Shown here: positions 1-10,889 of the stretch, piece after piece
How the letters are laid out: every line of letters begins with the position of its first letter
How positions within the stretch are numbered: position 1 is the stretch's first letter
NCBI GenBank assembly: GCA_051530055.1
Contig: CM121341.1
Coordinates: 13,888,001-13,952,000, forward strand
From: Neoechinorhynchus agilis
Taxonomy: Eukaryota; Acanthocephala
Length of the DNA stretch: 64,000 nt
Reading direction: 5' to 3'
Notes under the pieces: generated by a model
Databases searched by the model: none
Told to the model about the DNA's origin: nothing
The model's input: the letters and a program-made list of their open reading frames with translations, nothing else
Made by a program: the position numbers and the translations under genes

Positions 1-572
1 ATAACGGAAAATTTTACGAGTTGACTTCGGCCTTTTTTGTTGTCAAAATTGAGAATTTGGCTTACCAAATTGATGACAAAATATATATCGTTCAACAATC
101 GAACAGCCAGTTGCATTGCTTTGTGAACGGCAACGTAATCACCAATAAAGTCATTACTTCCCGTTTGATGCCAGTATCTACTTATAGCTTCCAGCACTTC
201 GGCAGGCACAGACGCGGGTCGCTTCGATAGACTCACATGTAAGTGAGTGTGTATTTGACTTGCACCGGATTTCGGCATGATATCCCATACAACAGATGGG
301 TACAGCGATTCCTTCGATCTTCGCGATCGTTTCTCTGTCCATCTGACACTTAGTAAAAGTAAATCGATAAACTCATTGACGTTGAGATCGAACGGGTTGT
401 GTCTTCGAGCTACAATGAGATCGTGGTGTTTTTCATATTTAAAGGCGTTTGCAGCGGTGTACGAGTAGGCCGTTTCGATTCGATCAAAGTCACGATCGAT
501 TGCCGTAAAGTTCCCGTATCGTCCAGAACAAAAGTCGCACTTAAGCACGCTATTTTTCAGTGTTGCGAGCAT
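1..572 (-). CDS. HIT/GalT-like nucleotide-binding protein, 3' end outside the window
   Basis: The minus strand is open from an ATG at 572 to the window edge. The product carries GASQIHTHLHVS at about residues 103-114, the His-x-His-x-His signature of the HIT superfamily, and an upstream Cys-x-x-Cys pair (CDFC, residues 12-15) like the zinc site of GalT-type members. Family members bind nucleotides and transfer or hydrolyse nucleotidyl groups using the central histidine. A good splice donor (GTAAGC) lies at 65-60, so the exon probably spans 66-572, although the frame stays open beyond it. The ATG is preceded by an acceptor-like TTAAAG, so 572 may be the start of an internal exon and not the true start. 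The exact substrate cannot be told. An edge-truncated gene is certain; the family call rests on the histidine motif and fold-like context. Confidence 0.6.
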   Translation of the reverse strand, partial: MLATLKNSVLKCDFCSGRYGNFTAIDRDFDRIETAYSYTAANAFKYEKHHDLIVARRHNPFDLNVNEFIDLLLLSVRWTEKRSRRSKESLYPSVVWDIMPKSGASQIHTHLHVSLSKRPASVPAEVLEAISRYWHQTGSNDFIGDYVAVHKAMQLAVRLLNDIYFVINLVSQILNFDNKKGRSQLVKFSV

Positions 573-1100
573 ACTTTAAGGTAAACTGTTTTGTTTTATG
601 AAGAACCTCAGATACATACAAACTGTGTTCAGTCTCAGCCCCGAAAATGTTCGGCACAGGTCTTTTGCTTCGAAGAGGACAATATACGCTCTCTTTTTTC
701 GTAAATTTGTTCTTTATTTTTATGATTACCTAAAATCAACATTAAGGATACAGGATGAAATTACAATGTAAACAGATTTAAACTGAGCTTATATTACTCG
801 AGATAAGCTTTGTAGACTATTATTGCTGAATTGTGTACTTTTAAAACATGAAGGTTAACGTTGATCGCCATCAAGCGTAAACATAGCCTTTTCCGATGTC
901 GTCAAAAGGGTAGATAACATTAATAACTACTTTAAGATTAGAACACTGTCGATTTTTATCATTATCCGAGTAAGATTGTATGAAAACTTCAAGTCATCGA
1001 GTTAATTTACCTGATCATTTTCGATCGCACTTAAGAGTCGGTCATTGTTTATCGAAGCCCCTTAAGTCGGGTTTAAAAAATATTTATGATGATTGACATA
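573..1100. other. Intergenic, nothing recognised
   Basis: AT-rich sequence between the HIT-like exon and the small membrane ORF. I see no ORF, repeat or RNA gene that I can support. An upstream exon of the HIT-like gene could lie here but was not found. Confidence 0.4.
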
Positions 1101-1379
1101 CTAACTCATGCCGTTTGGGATATTCAAATGGATATCATCGACGACCTCTACGTTGAATATCTTAGAGAAGTAAAGCAGTGCACGGCATTTATGATACTGC
1201 ATCCTAACGAATTTGACTGATTCGATGCTAAGATATCCAACTGAACAGTCGTCTAACAATGGACGGTGAATTCTGCCTTTTGAATTAGATATCCACACAA
1301 TAAGTAAAATCATGCTAGTCATTATAAATGCACATGGAATCAGCAGCAGTCGCCTTCTCGAGGTGTATCTAATGGGCAT
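1101..1379 (-). CDS. Small protein with N-terminal membrane anchor, unrecognised
   Basis: A 92-residue ORF with a basic N terminus (RYTSRRR) followed by a hydrophobic stretch at about residues 11-30, then a polar remainder. This is the layout of a type II signal-anchor protein, as in Golgi glycosyltransferases, but no catalytic motif is visible and 92 residues is too short for such an enzyme unless more exons follow below 1101. It starts 54 bp from the start of a plus-strand gene, so the two may share a bidirectional promoter. Function unknown. Confidence 0.4.
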   Translation of the reverse strand: MPIRYTSRRRLLLIPCAFIMTSMILLIVWISNSKGRIHRPLLDDCSVGYLSIESVKFVRMQYHKCRALLYFSKIFNVEVVDDIHLNIPNGMS

Positions 1380-1433
1380 CGATCTAGAATGGTCGTCATG
1401 GCAACATGATTGACTGCGGTGAGTCTTTTAACA

Positions 1434-1860
1434 ATGTTTCGTGAGGCAAATGGTAAGAAGAAGACGAAGATCGATACCGTTTCTCTTTTGCCTGGGGCGT
1501 TCGAGACGACCTACAAATATAAGAGTGAGCAAGTTGGCACAAAGCGAAACTGCTGAGTTGGTGCATGAACTAGAGCGAATGGGTTACGAATGGTCAAGTG
1601 AAGGAACAGATAGTTACGTCCCTCGGAAGCGGTATGTTGATAAGCAGTGGGTAAAGGATGCGATCTGTGCGTTCAAATATGAAATGCCTTACGATAATAC
1701 GGTTGCACAAAGGTTCACATTTCTACGTACGATGAACGCTCAATTGGAAACATTGAAACCACAGAAGATATCTGCGAATATGGAAAGGAGGATGCTTCGA
1801 AAAGCGAGAGGAGAAGAAAGTTCACCGGATACCAATGAAGATTTCGAGGACGCGCAGTGA
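1434..1860 (+). CDS. Two-exon basic helical protein, unrecognised
   Basis: Exon 1 (1434-1478) begins MFREANGKKKTKIDT. Exon 2 (1534-1860) continues LAQSETAELVHELERMGYEW. Removing a 55-nt GT/AG intron (1479-1533) joins them in phase 0, a size that matches introns in the recognised genes of this window. The product is about 124 residues, charged, with a Glu/Asp-rich tail. Exon 2's frame can be extended upstream to an Arg-rich start at 1441, but that stretch reads like intron. I do not recognise the family. Divergent from the membrane ORF at 1379. Confidence 0.5.
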
Positions 1861-2189
1861 AAAGGACGTTTGTGCGAACCACTTTATTCTCCATTGAACT
1901 TTTTAAATACATTATCTTTCTACGTGTAATCGAAACTAAACGCAAGTTAACCCTGGTTCTTAGATCCTTTTGAATGTAAATATTGGCTTGAAAGTGATGA
2001 CAATAATGCTCAAAGTCCCCATAACCTCTTAACGCTTGAGCAAGTTTGGAATATTATAAGCGCAAGCAGATTAATTAGATTGGTCAAAATCGATACCAAA
2101 ACACTGCTCTGCCTCTACGTTTGTCCTTTCTGATTGATGCCCGTTGGTTTAAATGTGTACGGATATACAAATCGGGGGTTAGCTCAACT

Positions 2190-2960
2190 TGCAAAGGATT
2201 CGCGTCAACCACTTCAAATATCTGCGATCAGTACTTCCCGTCGACGGCGATTTAAGATGGGAAATCACAAATCGAATCGACGAAATGGCGTTCTATGTGA
2301 CCGGAGTATGAAGGATCACTTTGAGTCGATGATGCACCGATCAGTAGCCCGAATCGTGGCTCTTTATGGAACCGAATGCTGTCCTCCCTATACCTCGCAT
2401 CTCCCTCTAACTCCACTCCTTTTTCCATGCTGCTCAATCTTCTCGGATATCATAACCTGAAATGAACCTAAGGAAAGACCCAACTTCACAAACTCTCCTG
2501 CAAACAATAACCACAAATTCCCGCAAGAACGGACACCTACAGACCGGACATTTTCACTCGAACGAACATACCAAAAAATCAGAATATCTGTGTGTTTATG
2601 AGAACCCAAAGGTACATGGGTCTAATTTCTTAAACACGAAAATCAATAAAACATGTTATTATTATAATCTCAAAGCGTGAAAAACAACGTTTCGCCGCCA
2701 TGGAGACGAAAATGTGAGAAGGATAAGTAGAATCACCTTGTTCGACTGCATAAGGAGCGACGATATACGGAACAGATATGGTGTAGCCTTGATCAGGGAC
2801 AAAATTCGCGAGACGCACTTAAGGTGGCATTTCTACGCCTTACGAGCGAGCTGTCCTTGATGAAGAAAGGTCGAGGGAGCGAAACATGCAGACCTTCGGG
2901 TCTCGAGGTTGCGCTCAGACCTCGACCACGAAGCGTTGAGGAAGAGATAAGCAAAAGCTA
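2190..2960 (+). mobile_element. RTE-type LINE fragment, 3' part of the reverse transcriptase ORF
   Basis: Several frames carry pieces of the C-terminal region typical of RTE-like endonuclease/reverse transcriptase polyproteins: a DGDLRWEITNRI motif near 2250, then RNGVLCDRSMKDH and HRSVARIVALYGTECC (about 2280-2385), then RITLFDCIRSDDIR and DKIRETHLRW (2714-2851). The frame changes at least twice and about 300 bp of unrelated sequence separates the second and third pieces. No RT catalytic domain remains. It is dead LINE debris in plus orientation. Confidence 0.7.
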
Positions 2961-3144
2961 ACCTCCGCCTCTATATGCGATAAAGATTGAAGAAAATTTG
3001 AGAACACTTAAGAGGTGATGATATAGAGGGATTATTCAACAAAGTGGTTCATATCGAAAGATGAGTTGCGAATATCACAGCAAAAACAATTGAGTTGATA
3101 ACATAGCTTATTCAATCAATCAAAATATACATTCGTCAACTTTA

Positions 3145-3465
3145 ATGATCTCTCTCGGCTATCTAACCACCCGAATGCAACCCTCAATAAAAAAGGATGA
3201 ATGGCGAGAATTAAGGGGTTATAATATTGATATTGTTGGTCATCCTCATTCAGCTCAAAAGAGCGATTGGGTACGTTTTATTAGTATTCAACGGAAAAAG
3301 GTAGTAATGGCTCGGTTCCACATGGCACCAATCCTGAAATCACACAGAAATGACTTACTTCTTATAGATGACTCAGAAGATATTTTACTAAGTGTCAATG
3401 AGTTCGTTAATCTCATTGAAAATAATTATTTTTCGGTAGGATATCATCCATGGGAACTGCAATGA
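3145..3465 (+). CDS. Hypothetical 106-residue ORF
   Basis: An ATG-initiated ORF with a balanced amino-acid composition and no long low-complexity run. There is no signal peptide, no membrane segment and no recognised motif. It stands alone between LINE debris and minus-strand genes. It could be a single-exon gene or an exon. Low certainty. Confidence 0.3.
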   Translation: MISLGYLTTRMQPSIKKDEWRELRGYNIDIVGHPHSAQKSDWVRFISIQRKKVVMARFHMAPILKSHRNDLLLIDDSEDILLSVNEFVNLIENNYFSVGYHPWELQ

Positions 3466-3861
3466 GCGTAATACACGAACGGGGAACGTTTTAGTTATTG
3501 TGATCTTATGATTCATAAATCGAACAACGCCGATACCTTGCCGCATTTCTTTCCGCTCATCCAAGGGATCTCCAAAGCGAACTCAAAATTATTCAAAAAC
3601 GTTTGTTCGATTCAGGGGCAGTCTCAGTTTGGGTAAAAAAATCTTTCGGTAATTGGGAGGATTGCACTTTACGAGATTGACCTCCTTCTTTCAGGGAAAT
3701 CAGGTTGATTCCCGGCTGACGGAATTCTAACCCCTTCTCGTCTTTCAATAATCTAACTCGATAACCAAGACAAACACTAAAATTGATCGTGTTTCTCACT
3801 GAAGCAATTCGACGTCTCTTCAATATACACTTGGAAGTACGACGAAATCTCAAACCGCGCA

Positions 3862-4275
3862 TCAGGCTTCACTTTCGATAACGGGTGGTTCTTTTAGCAT
3901 TCCTCTGGAATATTTGATATCTTCATCCACTTTATCTTCATCAAGGCTGGTTGAAGTGTCGAGCTTTGGGCTTAAAAGAGACGGTCTACCTCTTATTTCT
4001 TCATCGTATATCTCCTTTACTTTCTTGGTGAACAGCTCGAATGGGATAAAATCGGGATCGACCGATTTAAATGGATCATCATCCAAATTGCGCCTCTCCC
4101 AGTTCCTGCCTTTATTTTCACTCGTTATTCTCATGAAAGCGATTGTTGCGAGACTTGTCATTACTGCTAAACATACGAGTACCGTCGATCCAATAGCCAA
4201 TGTAACGATCAGCTGAGAAAGGGCATAGTCGTCACTTTCTGCAAAAAGCAACGGATCATCGAGAGTATTTGACAT
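3862..4275 (-). CDS. Single-pass membrane protein with acidic cytoplasmic tail, unrecognised
   Basis: A 137-residue ORF. A short N-terminal region is followed by one strong hydrophobic helix (about residues 21-48, LIVTLAIGSTVLVCLAVM...) and then a charged tail of about 90 residues rich in Asp, Glu, Lys and Arg. With no cleavable signal this suggests a type III or tail-out one-pass membrane protein. A shorter Arg-rich minus-strand ORF starts next to its stop codon but looks like a shadow. No family recognised. Confidence 0.5.
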   Translation of the reverse strand: MSNTLDDPLLFAESDDYALSQLIVTLAIGSTVLVCLAVMTSLATIAFMRITSENKGRNWERRNLDDDPFKSVDPDFIPFELFTKKVKEIYDEEIRGRPSLLSPKLDTSTSLDEDKVDEDIKYSRGMLKEPPVIESEA

Positions 4276-4734
4276 TCACGCATTAATGGATCCTAATACG
4301 GGGTTTAGGTTTTCAACGTGTCACCATGGAAACGAATAACCGAGAAATGAGTCATTTCTTATGGTATTGTCTGAAAACTAACGCATCTTTCGCACATAAG
4401 TGTTTCCGATAATGAACACACACAACAGTCACTTTTACGTTTTGTGCTATAGAAAGCTCAAAATTACAAATGATTACTTCCCTTTAGGTCGAGAAACTAA
4501 ACATTCGCTCCAACAATTCTCGTACATCCAACGCCAATGAAAAAATAACCAATTTAATGACTAATCACGAACGATTACATTTATCATCGAATGTACTAAA
4601 AGGTTGAATTTTGTTGAATCTTTGTGGACTCATCGTTTCCTGGTAATTTTCGATATATTCGAAACAGATTGGTGTTTGTTTTACTCTATACAAAATGAAG
4701 GCTTTTAGACGTTCATTTTGCGCAAAAAATCTTC

Positions 4735-5107
4735 TTACTTTCTAATTTTGCCCATCGTATTCTTTTCCTTGGAAAGTTTCTCCCGCCTCCTTAATGCACC
4801 CTCCAAATTGCTTATTGCTCGTTCCCAAGAATCACTCGAACTGAGATTTAACTCACGATTTCTCATGTTCTCCATAAACCTAAAAAATTGCCCTTTTCTA
4901 TTTCAAACTCGTCGTACATTGAACTAACCGAAATTTATAGACGGCTTCAGCATAGGGTCGTCCAAGTCTTTGTTCCCTTCTCAGTGCTTTCTCCAATTCC
5001 CTGCACTTTGGACACAAAGCTTCTAGGCAGCTACATTGCAGGCTGTGCAATTCAAAGCTCATCGTTTTTTGTATGTGAGCTTCGATATGAGACATAGCGG
5101 TTGCCAT
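4735..5107 (-). CDS. Two-exon coiled-coil protein, unrecognised
   Basis: Exon 1 (5107-4929) encodes a Cys-containing helix (LHSLQCSCLEALCPKCRELE) and ends AEAVYKFR. A 49-nt GT/AG intron (4928-4880) is removed in phase 2. Exon 2 (4879-4735) continues FMENMRNRELNLSSSD and ends in a Lys-rich tail. The product, about 107 residues, is strongly helical and charged with four Cys in a CxC/CPxC arrangement that might bind metal. The intron size and phase agreement support a real gene. Function unknown. Confidence 0.55.
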
Positions 5108-5523
5108 AGGAACCTAGTACGGTTCTATGCCAAAAATGGGTGTAAAACGTTTTAGCGACCAAAAAATCTTTGAATCGGCTGTAAGTACTCCGTTTTAATT
5201 CGACGTTATATTCTAAAAACCCTCTTTTTCGCATTTGCTGAACAAAATCGTTCACTGGGATATTGAAGGTATCATCGTTTCTGGTGACTCTAACTTCGGT
5301 TTTTATCTTTTGCTAATTCAGTTGGATCATTTCGTATTAGAAATCCAAATTATTTTTTCATCTGTGGATTTATAAAACGATTTGTTAGATCTCTATTTAT
5401 TTGAAGGGTCGAATATTATATACACATCTCTCAATTCGTGAACGACAATTTATACGTGGGTCAACCATAGTCCAAAAAGGATTAGTTTATTGCATCAAAT
5501 TTAAACGGATCATTTTTTTGCAT

Positions 5524-6600
5524 TTACAGAACGGTTTCCTGAAAACGATTAAACATAACAGCAGAAGCGATATCTCGGGTTTTTGTCGTCTCTGCATTTT
5601 CATTTGGGGCGATGAAGTTGGACGGGTAGTAGTGTGGCTGGTAACTTAACAAATTATTGTTACAAAGGGACGGTAAACTCGTGTAGGAACTGGAGGAATC
5701 AACGAATGAAGAATTTCTAGAGTCGCGTTCAATCTCACTTATGTTCAACTCGTTTGGGAATAGACCACATGATTCTCGACTTAGAATGCTGTCACTTCGT
5801 TTTGTCCACTCGGATGAGAAATTCGATCCCGTGTTAACACTCAAAAGCGATCCACTTGTTCTACGATTCGTTGGTGAATATATACGGTTATTTGACGATG
5901 AAATCGATGCACCGCCACTATCTTGACGGTATCTATTCTCGATGGAATTCGCGTGTACTAGTCGTAGTTGACTTGGCGGTTTGCTGCTGCCGTCGCCAAA
6001 TGATTGAGTGCTTTGTGACATACCATCGCCATAGGATTGGAAATCTGTAAGGTTTGAGCTTCTTACTGGATCCGAGACGTTTCGCCTTGAAGGCTGAAAT
6101 GGAGTAAAGGCACTGAATTCACTGCCAATCCTTGGTAATGACACGTAACATGATTTTGATGACTGAAAAGGAATAAGGCGGTAAGTATTTTCTTTAAAAT
6201 TTAGCGATAACGATGATGTTGGTGGGATCGATGGTTCAGGTCTTCTTAGGGTTGATTTGTATCTGACACGCCAAGGCGAATGCAGATCCTTAACGATGCT
6301 GGACCGGTGGAAAGTTGTTTTAGAGAAACTGGTAAATCCTCGCGAGCGGTTGCAAGTGGAGGAAGATACAACTGATCTGGTTCTTTCCTCCACTACGGTA
6401 AACGTTGAACGCCGTTGCACAGCAGTACATTTTACCTTAGACGGTGAACGGTCTGAGTAGTGTAAGTAGCCCGTTGTCGACGAAACTTTAGAAGTTGAAG
6501 TTTGATTATTTTGTTGCTTGCTGGGTTTCGGGCTAACGGTCTTTGAAGATTTTTTCGAAGTTTTCCTTCGAGGTCTCATAAAACAAAATAAGCAACTCAT
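5524..6600 (-). CDS. Ser/Thr/Arg-rich protein of 358 residues, unrecognised
   Basis: A single open exon starting MSCLFCFMRPRRKTSKKSSK. The N-terminal Cys residues next to a basic patch would suit palmitoylation and membrane attachment. The rest is a low-complexity Ser/Arg/Asn/Pro-rich chain with no folded domain that I can see, probably disordered. It is the longest uninterrupted ORF in the first 10 kb, so it is unlikely to be chance. Function unknown. Confidence 0.5.
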   Translation of the reverse strand: MSCLFCFMRPRRKTSKKSSKTVSPKPSKQQNNQTSTSKVSSTTGYLHYSDRSPSKVKCTAVQRRSTFTVVEERTRSVVSSSTCNRSRGFTSFSKTTFHRSSIVKDLHSPWRVRYKSTLRRPEPSIPPTSSLSLNFKENTYRLIPFQSSKSCYVSLPRIGSEFSAFTPFQPSRRNVSDPVRSSNLTDFQSYGDGMSQSTQSFGDGSSKPPSQLRLVHANSIENRYRQDSGGASISSSNNRIYSPTNRRTSGSLLSVNTGSNFSSEWTKRSDSILSRESCGLFPNELNISEIERDSRNSSFVDSSSSYTSLPSLCNNNLLSYQPHYYPSNFIAPNENAETTKTRDIASAVMFNRFQETVL

Positions 6601-7290
6601 ATTATCTAAAAGTTTAGACGCAGGCGTGTTCGTTTATTTATTTCAGATAAAGTTGAAGGACAGATTGCGCGATTTTGTCCGCTTTGCAATTCCGAAGAAA
6701 TACTAAAAGACAATTGTAGTCACGTTTGGCAAAAAATATTGCGCTTCAGAGAGTACAAGATGGCTTATGTACTCTAGTTTACAAATGCTTAATGAATATT
6801 TTTTGCAATCTACAACTCCGCGGAGGTTCAGACTCACTTGGACGCGATAAATAAGGGGCGATCGGTAGCAGCAATGCCGCATACTTTTTAACCAATCTTG
6901 ATGGGATTTACAAGAAATAAGTAAAAATTTGGACTTTTAAGAAAGTTGTGTTGATCGCAAGAAACGAGGAAATTTTAGAAACATTTCTGTTTCGTGGTGA
7001 ACAAAATGATTGCGTTCACCGATAAGGTTATTTCTTATTCACTTTATACTGATTATGAAAAGATTAGCAAGATACCGAAGGCGTACATATTTGATTCTGA
7101 ATGTCCTGTTTGGTAGTAAGAAGTCAGAAAAAGGACTGTTTAACATACGTGCTATATTGCCTATCTAACATTTTAGCATTGAAGAATGCACAAGTTGTTT
7201 TATTTTTATCGTGATTTTGAAAAGCTGGAACTGTTAGACATTCGGGCAACATATTGCGATAAACTCCGGTTACGAAATTGGAATTTTCGA
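6601..7290. other. Intergenic, nothing recognised
   Basis: AT-rich sequence upstream of the Ser-rich ORF. It would hold that gene's promoter and 5' UTR. No motif strong enough to call. Confidence 0.4.
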
Positions 7291-7445
7291 AAGTTGATCA
7301 CACAGCCCGCCGGGAAAATTATCGGCTTTAAATGATTCAATCACTACCATGACCCAGATCGGTAGGCTGCGTGCCCAACAAAAAATTATCAGCTGTGTAA
7401 GGAATGTTCACTTCAACACTTAGAGAAAATATCTAACTGGCTGGC
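7290..7445 (+). repeat. Hairpin repeat family B, copy 1 (degenerate)
   Basis: Contains GCGTGCCCAAC followed by AAAATTATCAGCTGTG and ends with CTGGCTGGCCAG. The same blocks recur near 21.1 kb, 22.9 kb and 39.7 kb. The opposing arm is reduced here to a short GGGAAAATTATCGGC near 7313. Non-coding. Probably a short non-autonomous mobile element; class unknown. Confidence 0.5.
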
Positions 7446-10317
7446 CAGAAAGTAAAAGTGAAATGAAACTTAATAGGAGATTATGAGAGCTCAATGACCA
7501 AAGCAGCGTTTATCTGAAAGATACCAGTTTAGGAAATCTAAGACAAATGCGCGGTATTCATTTTGTGTCCATCAAAGAAATCATATTTTCGTCCCTATTC
7601 GATAGATCTCCCATTGCAGAAAACGAACAAAATGGCGATCGAAAAACTGTCGTCCGCAGCCTGATGATATAGTTGCAGAAGTCTAATCAAATTATGCATG
7701 CTCTTCATAGCATGCTTGGGAAATTGGTTGGAACAACAGACGCCATTCGCGCCTAAAAGTGGTTAGTGAATTTCTAGAATCCACACGCATACGGAAATTT
7801 TTCTAAATTGAAGAGAATCATTACTGAGAAAGAGAGAACCAAGCGTAAATAGGAGATGACAAGTGTGATAAAAATGGGACTTGGCGTTTGATACGAGAAC
7901 TGACCCAAGTTATGCAATGGTTGAATCCTCGCTCCTAAAGGGTATAAGACTAGCCAATAGACACGTCTCAAGCACTCTGTGATGTCTGGACATAGTGCTC
8001 TTCAGGGGCCCATATCAAGCCAAAAAGACTTCTGACGTGACGGGGTCATCGAAACGCAGTGATCGCTGAAATTCTAAGGGTGATACCGGATGAACTTCTA
8101 TAAATAATACTTTTGACAAAAGACTTCGAAATAGTACGTCTATTTTCAATTTGTTATGTGTATTTTTTGTTAAGCACTGGCAATTTTAAGATAATGTTTG
8201 TGTCTTTGTGATTAAATGCAGCTACTTCACCCATGAACAACTTTTCTCGGTTGGCTCTAACATTATAGAAAAATCAGATTGTAACAGACTGCTAACTGAA
8301 GCAAATATGGGCTTGCAAAACGGTGAATGTATGTTCAATGAGCTCTAACTGTTACATGAGCCCACGCTTTCTAACTTACAGCTGCTGCTCGTATTCTCCC
8401 GTCATCTCGGGACGACCTCATCAAATGAACTCTATGTAATTTTTACACGAAAGGTCGTCTATTCATTGACACTACACATATATAATCAAAATCCAAGATT
8501 CGAAGACAAAAGCTATTCATTTGTAGTGATAAAATAAAGGAGGTGACATACTAAACTATCAAGAAAAAGGGTTGGTCTCATGCCCGTAAACCAAATTTTT
8601 ATACTGTCCAACAAACATCGTTATAGTAAGATTTGAAACACTTGCCTCATTTGGAATGGACCAACTTTAAGCAATTGTCGATATCGAATAATGCATCTAC
8701 CGCCTCAATATCAGTGTTTTGTTGCTGTTGTTGAAAAACCGCTTGCTAGAAACAAACTTTATAGTCAAAACGAGAATAGACGATAGAGTGCAAGGGAAGT
8801 TGTATTTATGCCAATGATCTTAAGTACCAATCATACAGAATTTGGTACAACGGACTAGAAAAAAGAGACGGAAATCTAGAATTCCATCGATGCGCTTCTA
8901 CGAAAAGTCGCTATATGAATTGATTTGTTGTGTACGGGAAACGCAAGCAATCAGTCAACCTTGACTCCTAGCAGCAGTTTCTTGTCATAAAATGAATAAA
9001 TTTAAGGTTGTTGAAATTTTAGGCGGCTTAGCACAAAAGCGACTCAGAGAATAGTCTCGAATTTTAAAATTAATTTAAGAATTGTACTTCGTAAAAAATT
9101 AAATCAGCATGATCCAGACTCTTTCTGATGAGGATTAATGGCAATTCCTGTCTGGAATGCGAGGACGGCTAGTCATTTTGTGTTTGGATGGGTGCACAAG
9201 TTCGTTGCAGAGATCCATCGTTCCAAATTGCACGATTAAATGACTCGCATCCGGAATGCCGTCAATATTTGTACGTTGATTGAAGAACGACTGTAGCTAA
9301 GAATATCCCTAAGATATAAAAGGATCAGTGGCGTGTCGAGCACTCAGCGCACTGCTTGCTTCGACGATGTGCAGCCGAGCATTCTTGGCAGGTTTGACAG
9401 CAGGTGTCTTGTTTTAAGACAAAACTGTGAGGCACTTCTCGCGGACGGCATTGCTACGGACAGGGTCGCCTTGACCGGAAATGTCTTTGAGACTTCACTC
9501 GCGACTCCAACGAATTAACATACAGCGTTTGCCTTTAAATTTTCCTACAAAGACAATATACAAAAGATGTATTTAGACTTTTGATTACAAGTACCCACTT
9601 ATAGATAATAGAAGTCTCGTGTTTGATCTTTTAGGCGATGTGGGGAACTTCTCATGTAAAAGTCTGAGATCAACACTATGAATGGACCCTTTTTTCAATG
9701 AATTGATTTTTTAAGCGCAAGGGAACGTTTCCTTCGCATTATTGTCCCTTTTGGAGTCGAAACACATGGAATCGTAAATGATCCGCATTAATTTCAAGTC
9801 AAGACATTGGCGGTAGCGAGATAATGCAGTGTTCTGCTATCTATGGACTGGGAAATTGTTTCTCTGGAATTGAGTTTGGAAGATGATTTTGTATGGCTCA
9901 CTTCTTGAAAAGAAAACCTTTTCATTAATTATCGGTACATATTCCATGCAGATCACAAAGTTTTCCGGATCTGTCTTGGGCTGCCGGTTGTCTTAGGAGC
10001 TTCATTAGTCAATCAACAATTACCAAAATGAATTAACTTCCCCATATCTGCAATTACTATCGATGAACTTGGCCGTGAATAAATACGAAATTAATACGAA
10101 GTTCAGAGGTAAATAAAACTCAAAATCAACTTGAGCTTCATCTTCAATGGCAAAATATCAACAAACAATCGCTCAATTTATAGGTATTACACATTTACTC
10201 AATAATCAATATTTTCCTTTCTGTTGACGGTCGAAATGACGTCGTTCAAAAATGCTCTAGAAAAACCGAGTGATTAGATAAAAGGTTGTAGAGAAGTGAC
10301 TAAATCCGAACCGAAAA
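7446..10317. other. 2.9-kb gene-free stretch
   Basis: No ORF with a recognisable product on either strand. A slightly GC-richer part (about 9120-9540) contains a TATA-like GATATAAAAGG near 9315 and may be an old insertion, but I cannot assign it to a family. The rest is AT-rich with no repeat that I can define. Confidence 0.35.
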
Positions 10318-10671
10318 ATGAAAACCTTTCTCGTCTTTCTTGCTCTTTTCTCCGTGGTGGTTGCTGTCGTCCAGAAACGAGGAGCTTACGAGGCAGCTTC
10401 TCCCTCAGAACTCGCAACTTACGTCCGTGGGGTGGCGTGGGCAATGACCTCGAGAACTTGTGGAGTAGATATTGCCAATCTTCCACCGACACTTAAGAAC
10501 GGACAAACTCTTCTTATTCAGTTCAAAGTGACCAGTCCAGTCATCGAAGACATGATCTATGAAATAGAAGTAGACGTGGAACCAGCGAGATTTGTTCTCC
10601 TAAGTCTGAATTACCTAAATCCACAGCTTTACAAAGTCGTGGATGCGTCTTGTGCTAAAGGATCACAATGA
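10318..10671 (+). CDS. Small secreted protein
   Basis: A 117-residue single-exon ORF. The first 17 or so residues (MKTFLVFLALFSVVVAVV) form a clear signal peptide. The mature part is about 100 residues with two Cys (in SRTCGVD and DASCAK) that could form one disulphide, and has alternating beta-type stretches. The size and layout resemble cystatin-like or other small secreted folds, but no cystatin QxVxG motif is seen. Function unknown. The start is unambiguous because the signal peptide begins at the ATG. Confidence 0.65.
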   Translation: MKTFLVFLALFSVVVAVVQKRGAYEAASPSELATYVRGVAWAMTSRTCGVDIANLPPTLKNGQTLLIQFKVTSPVIEDMIYEIEVDVEPARFVLLSLNYLNPQLYKVVDASCAKGSQ

Positions 10672-10889
10672 ACCACATAATGTGAAAGTGACTAGTTTGA
10701 AGATGTCTGAGATTAGTACTTATCGCTTCTTAAACATTAAAATTTATTAATTCATTTATACTCAATGAGATCACAGTTGCGAGGCCCAATTAAAGCACTT
10801 AGTGTTTTCCTTTTAAAAATTAGGTGCAGCATAATGATATTTTTGACATAAAGAAAACATCGCATAAAGACCAATCGTTTATTTATTAC

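Noticed and set aside
1525-1544. A 20-nt intron in the gene at 1434-1860
   Set aside because: Its removal leaves the wrong reading frame. A 55-nt intron (1479-1533) joins the exons in phase and fits the usual size.
3593-3862. 89-residue Arg-rich minus ORF
   Set aside because: It abuts the stop of the membrane-protein ORF, has no motif and reads like flanking DNA.
9110-9540. Possible old insertion with a TATA-like box
   Set aside because: Slightly higher GC and a TATA-like sequence only. No terminal repeats or recognisable protein, so no element was called.
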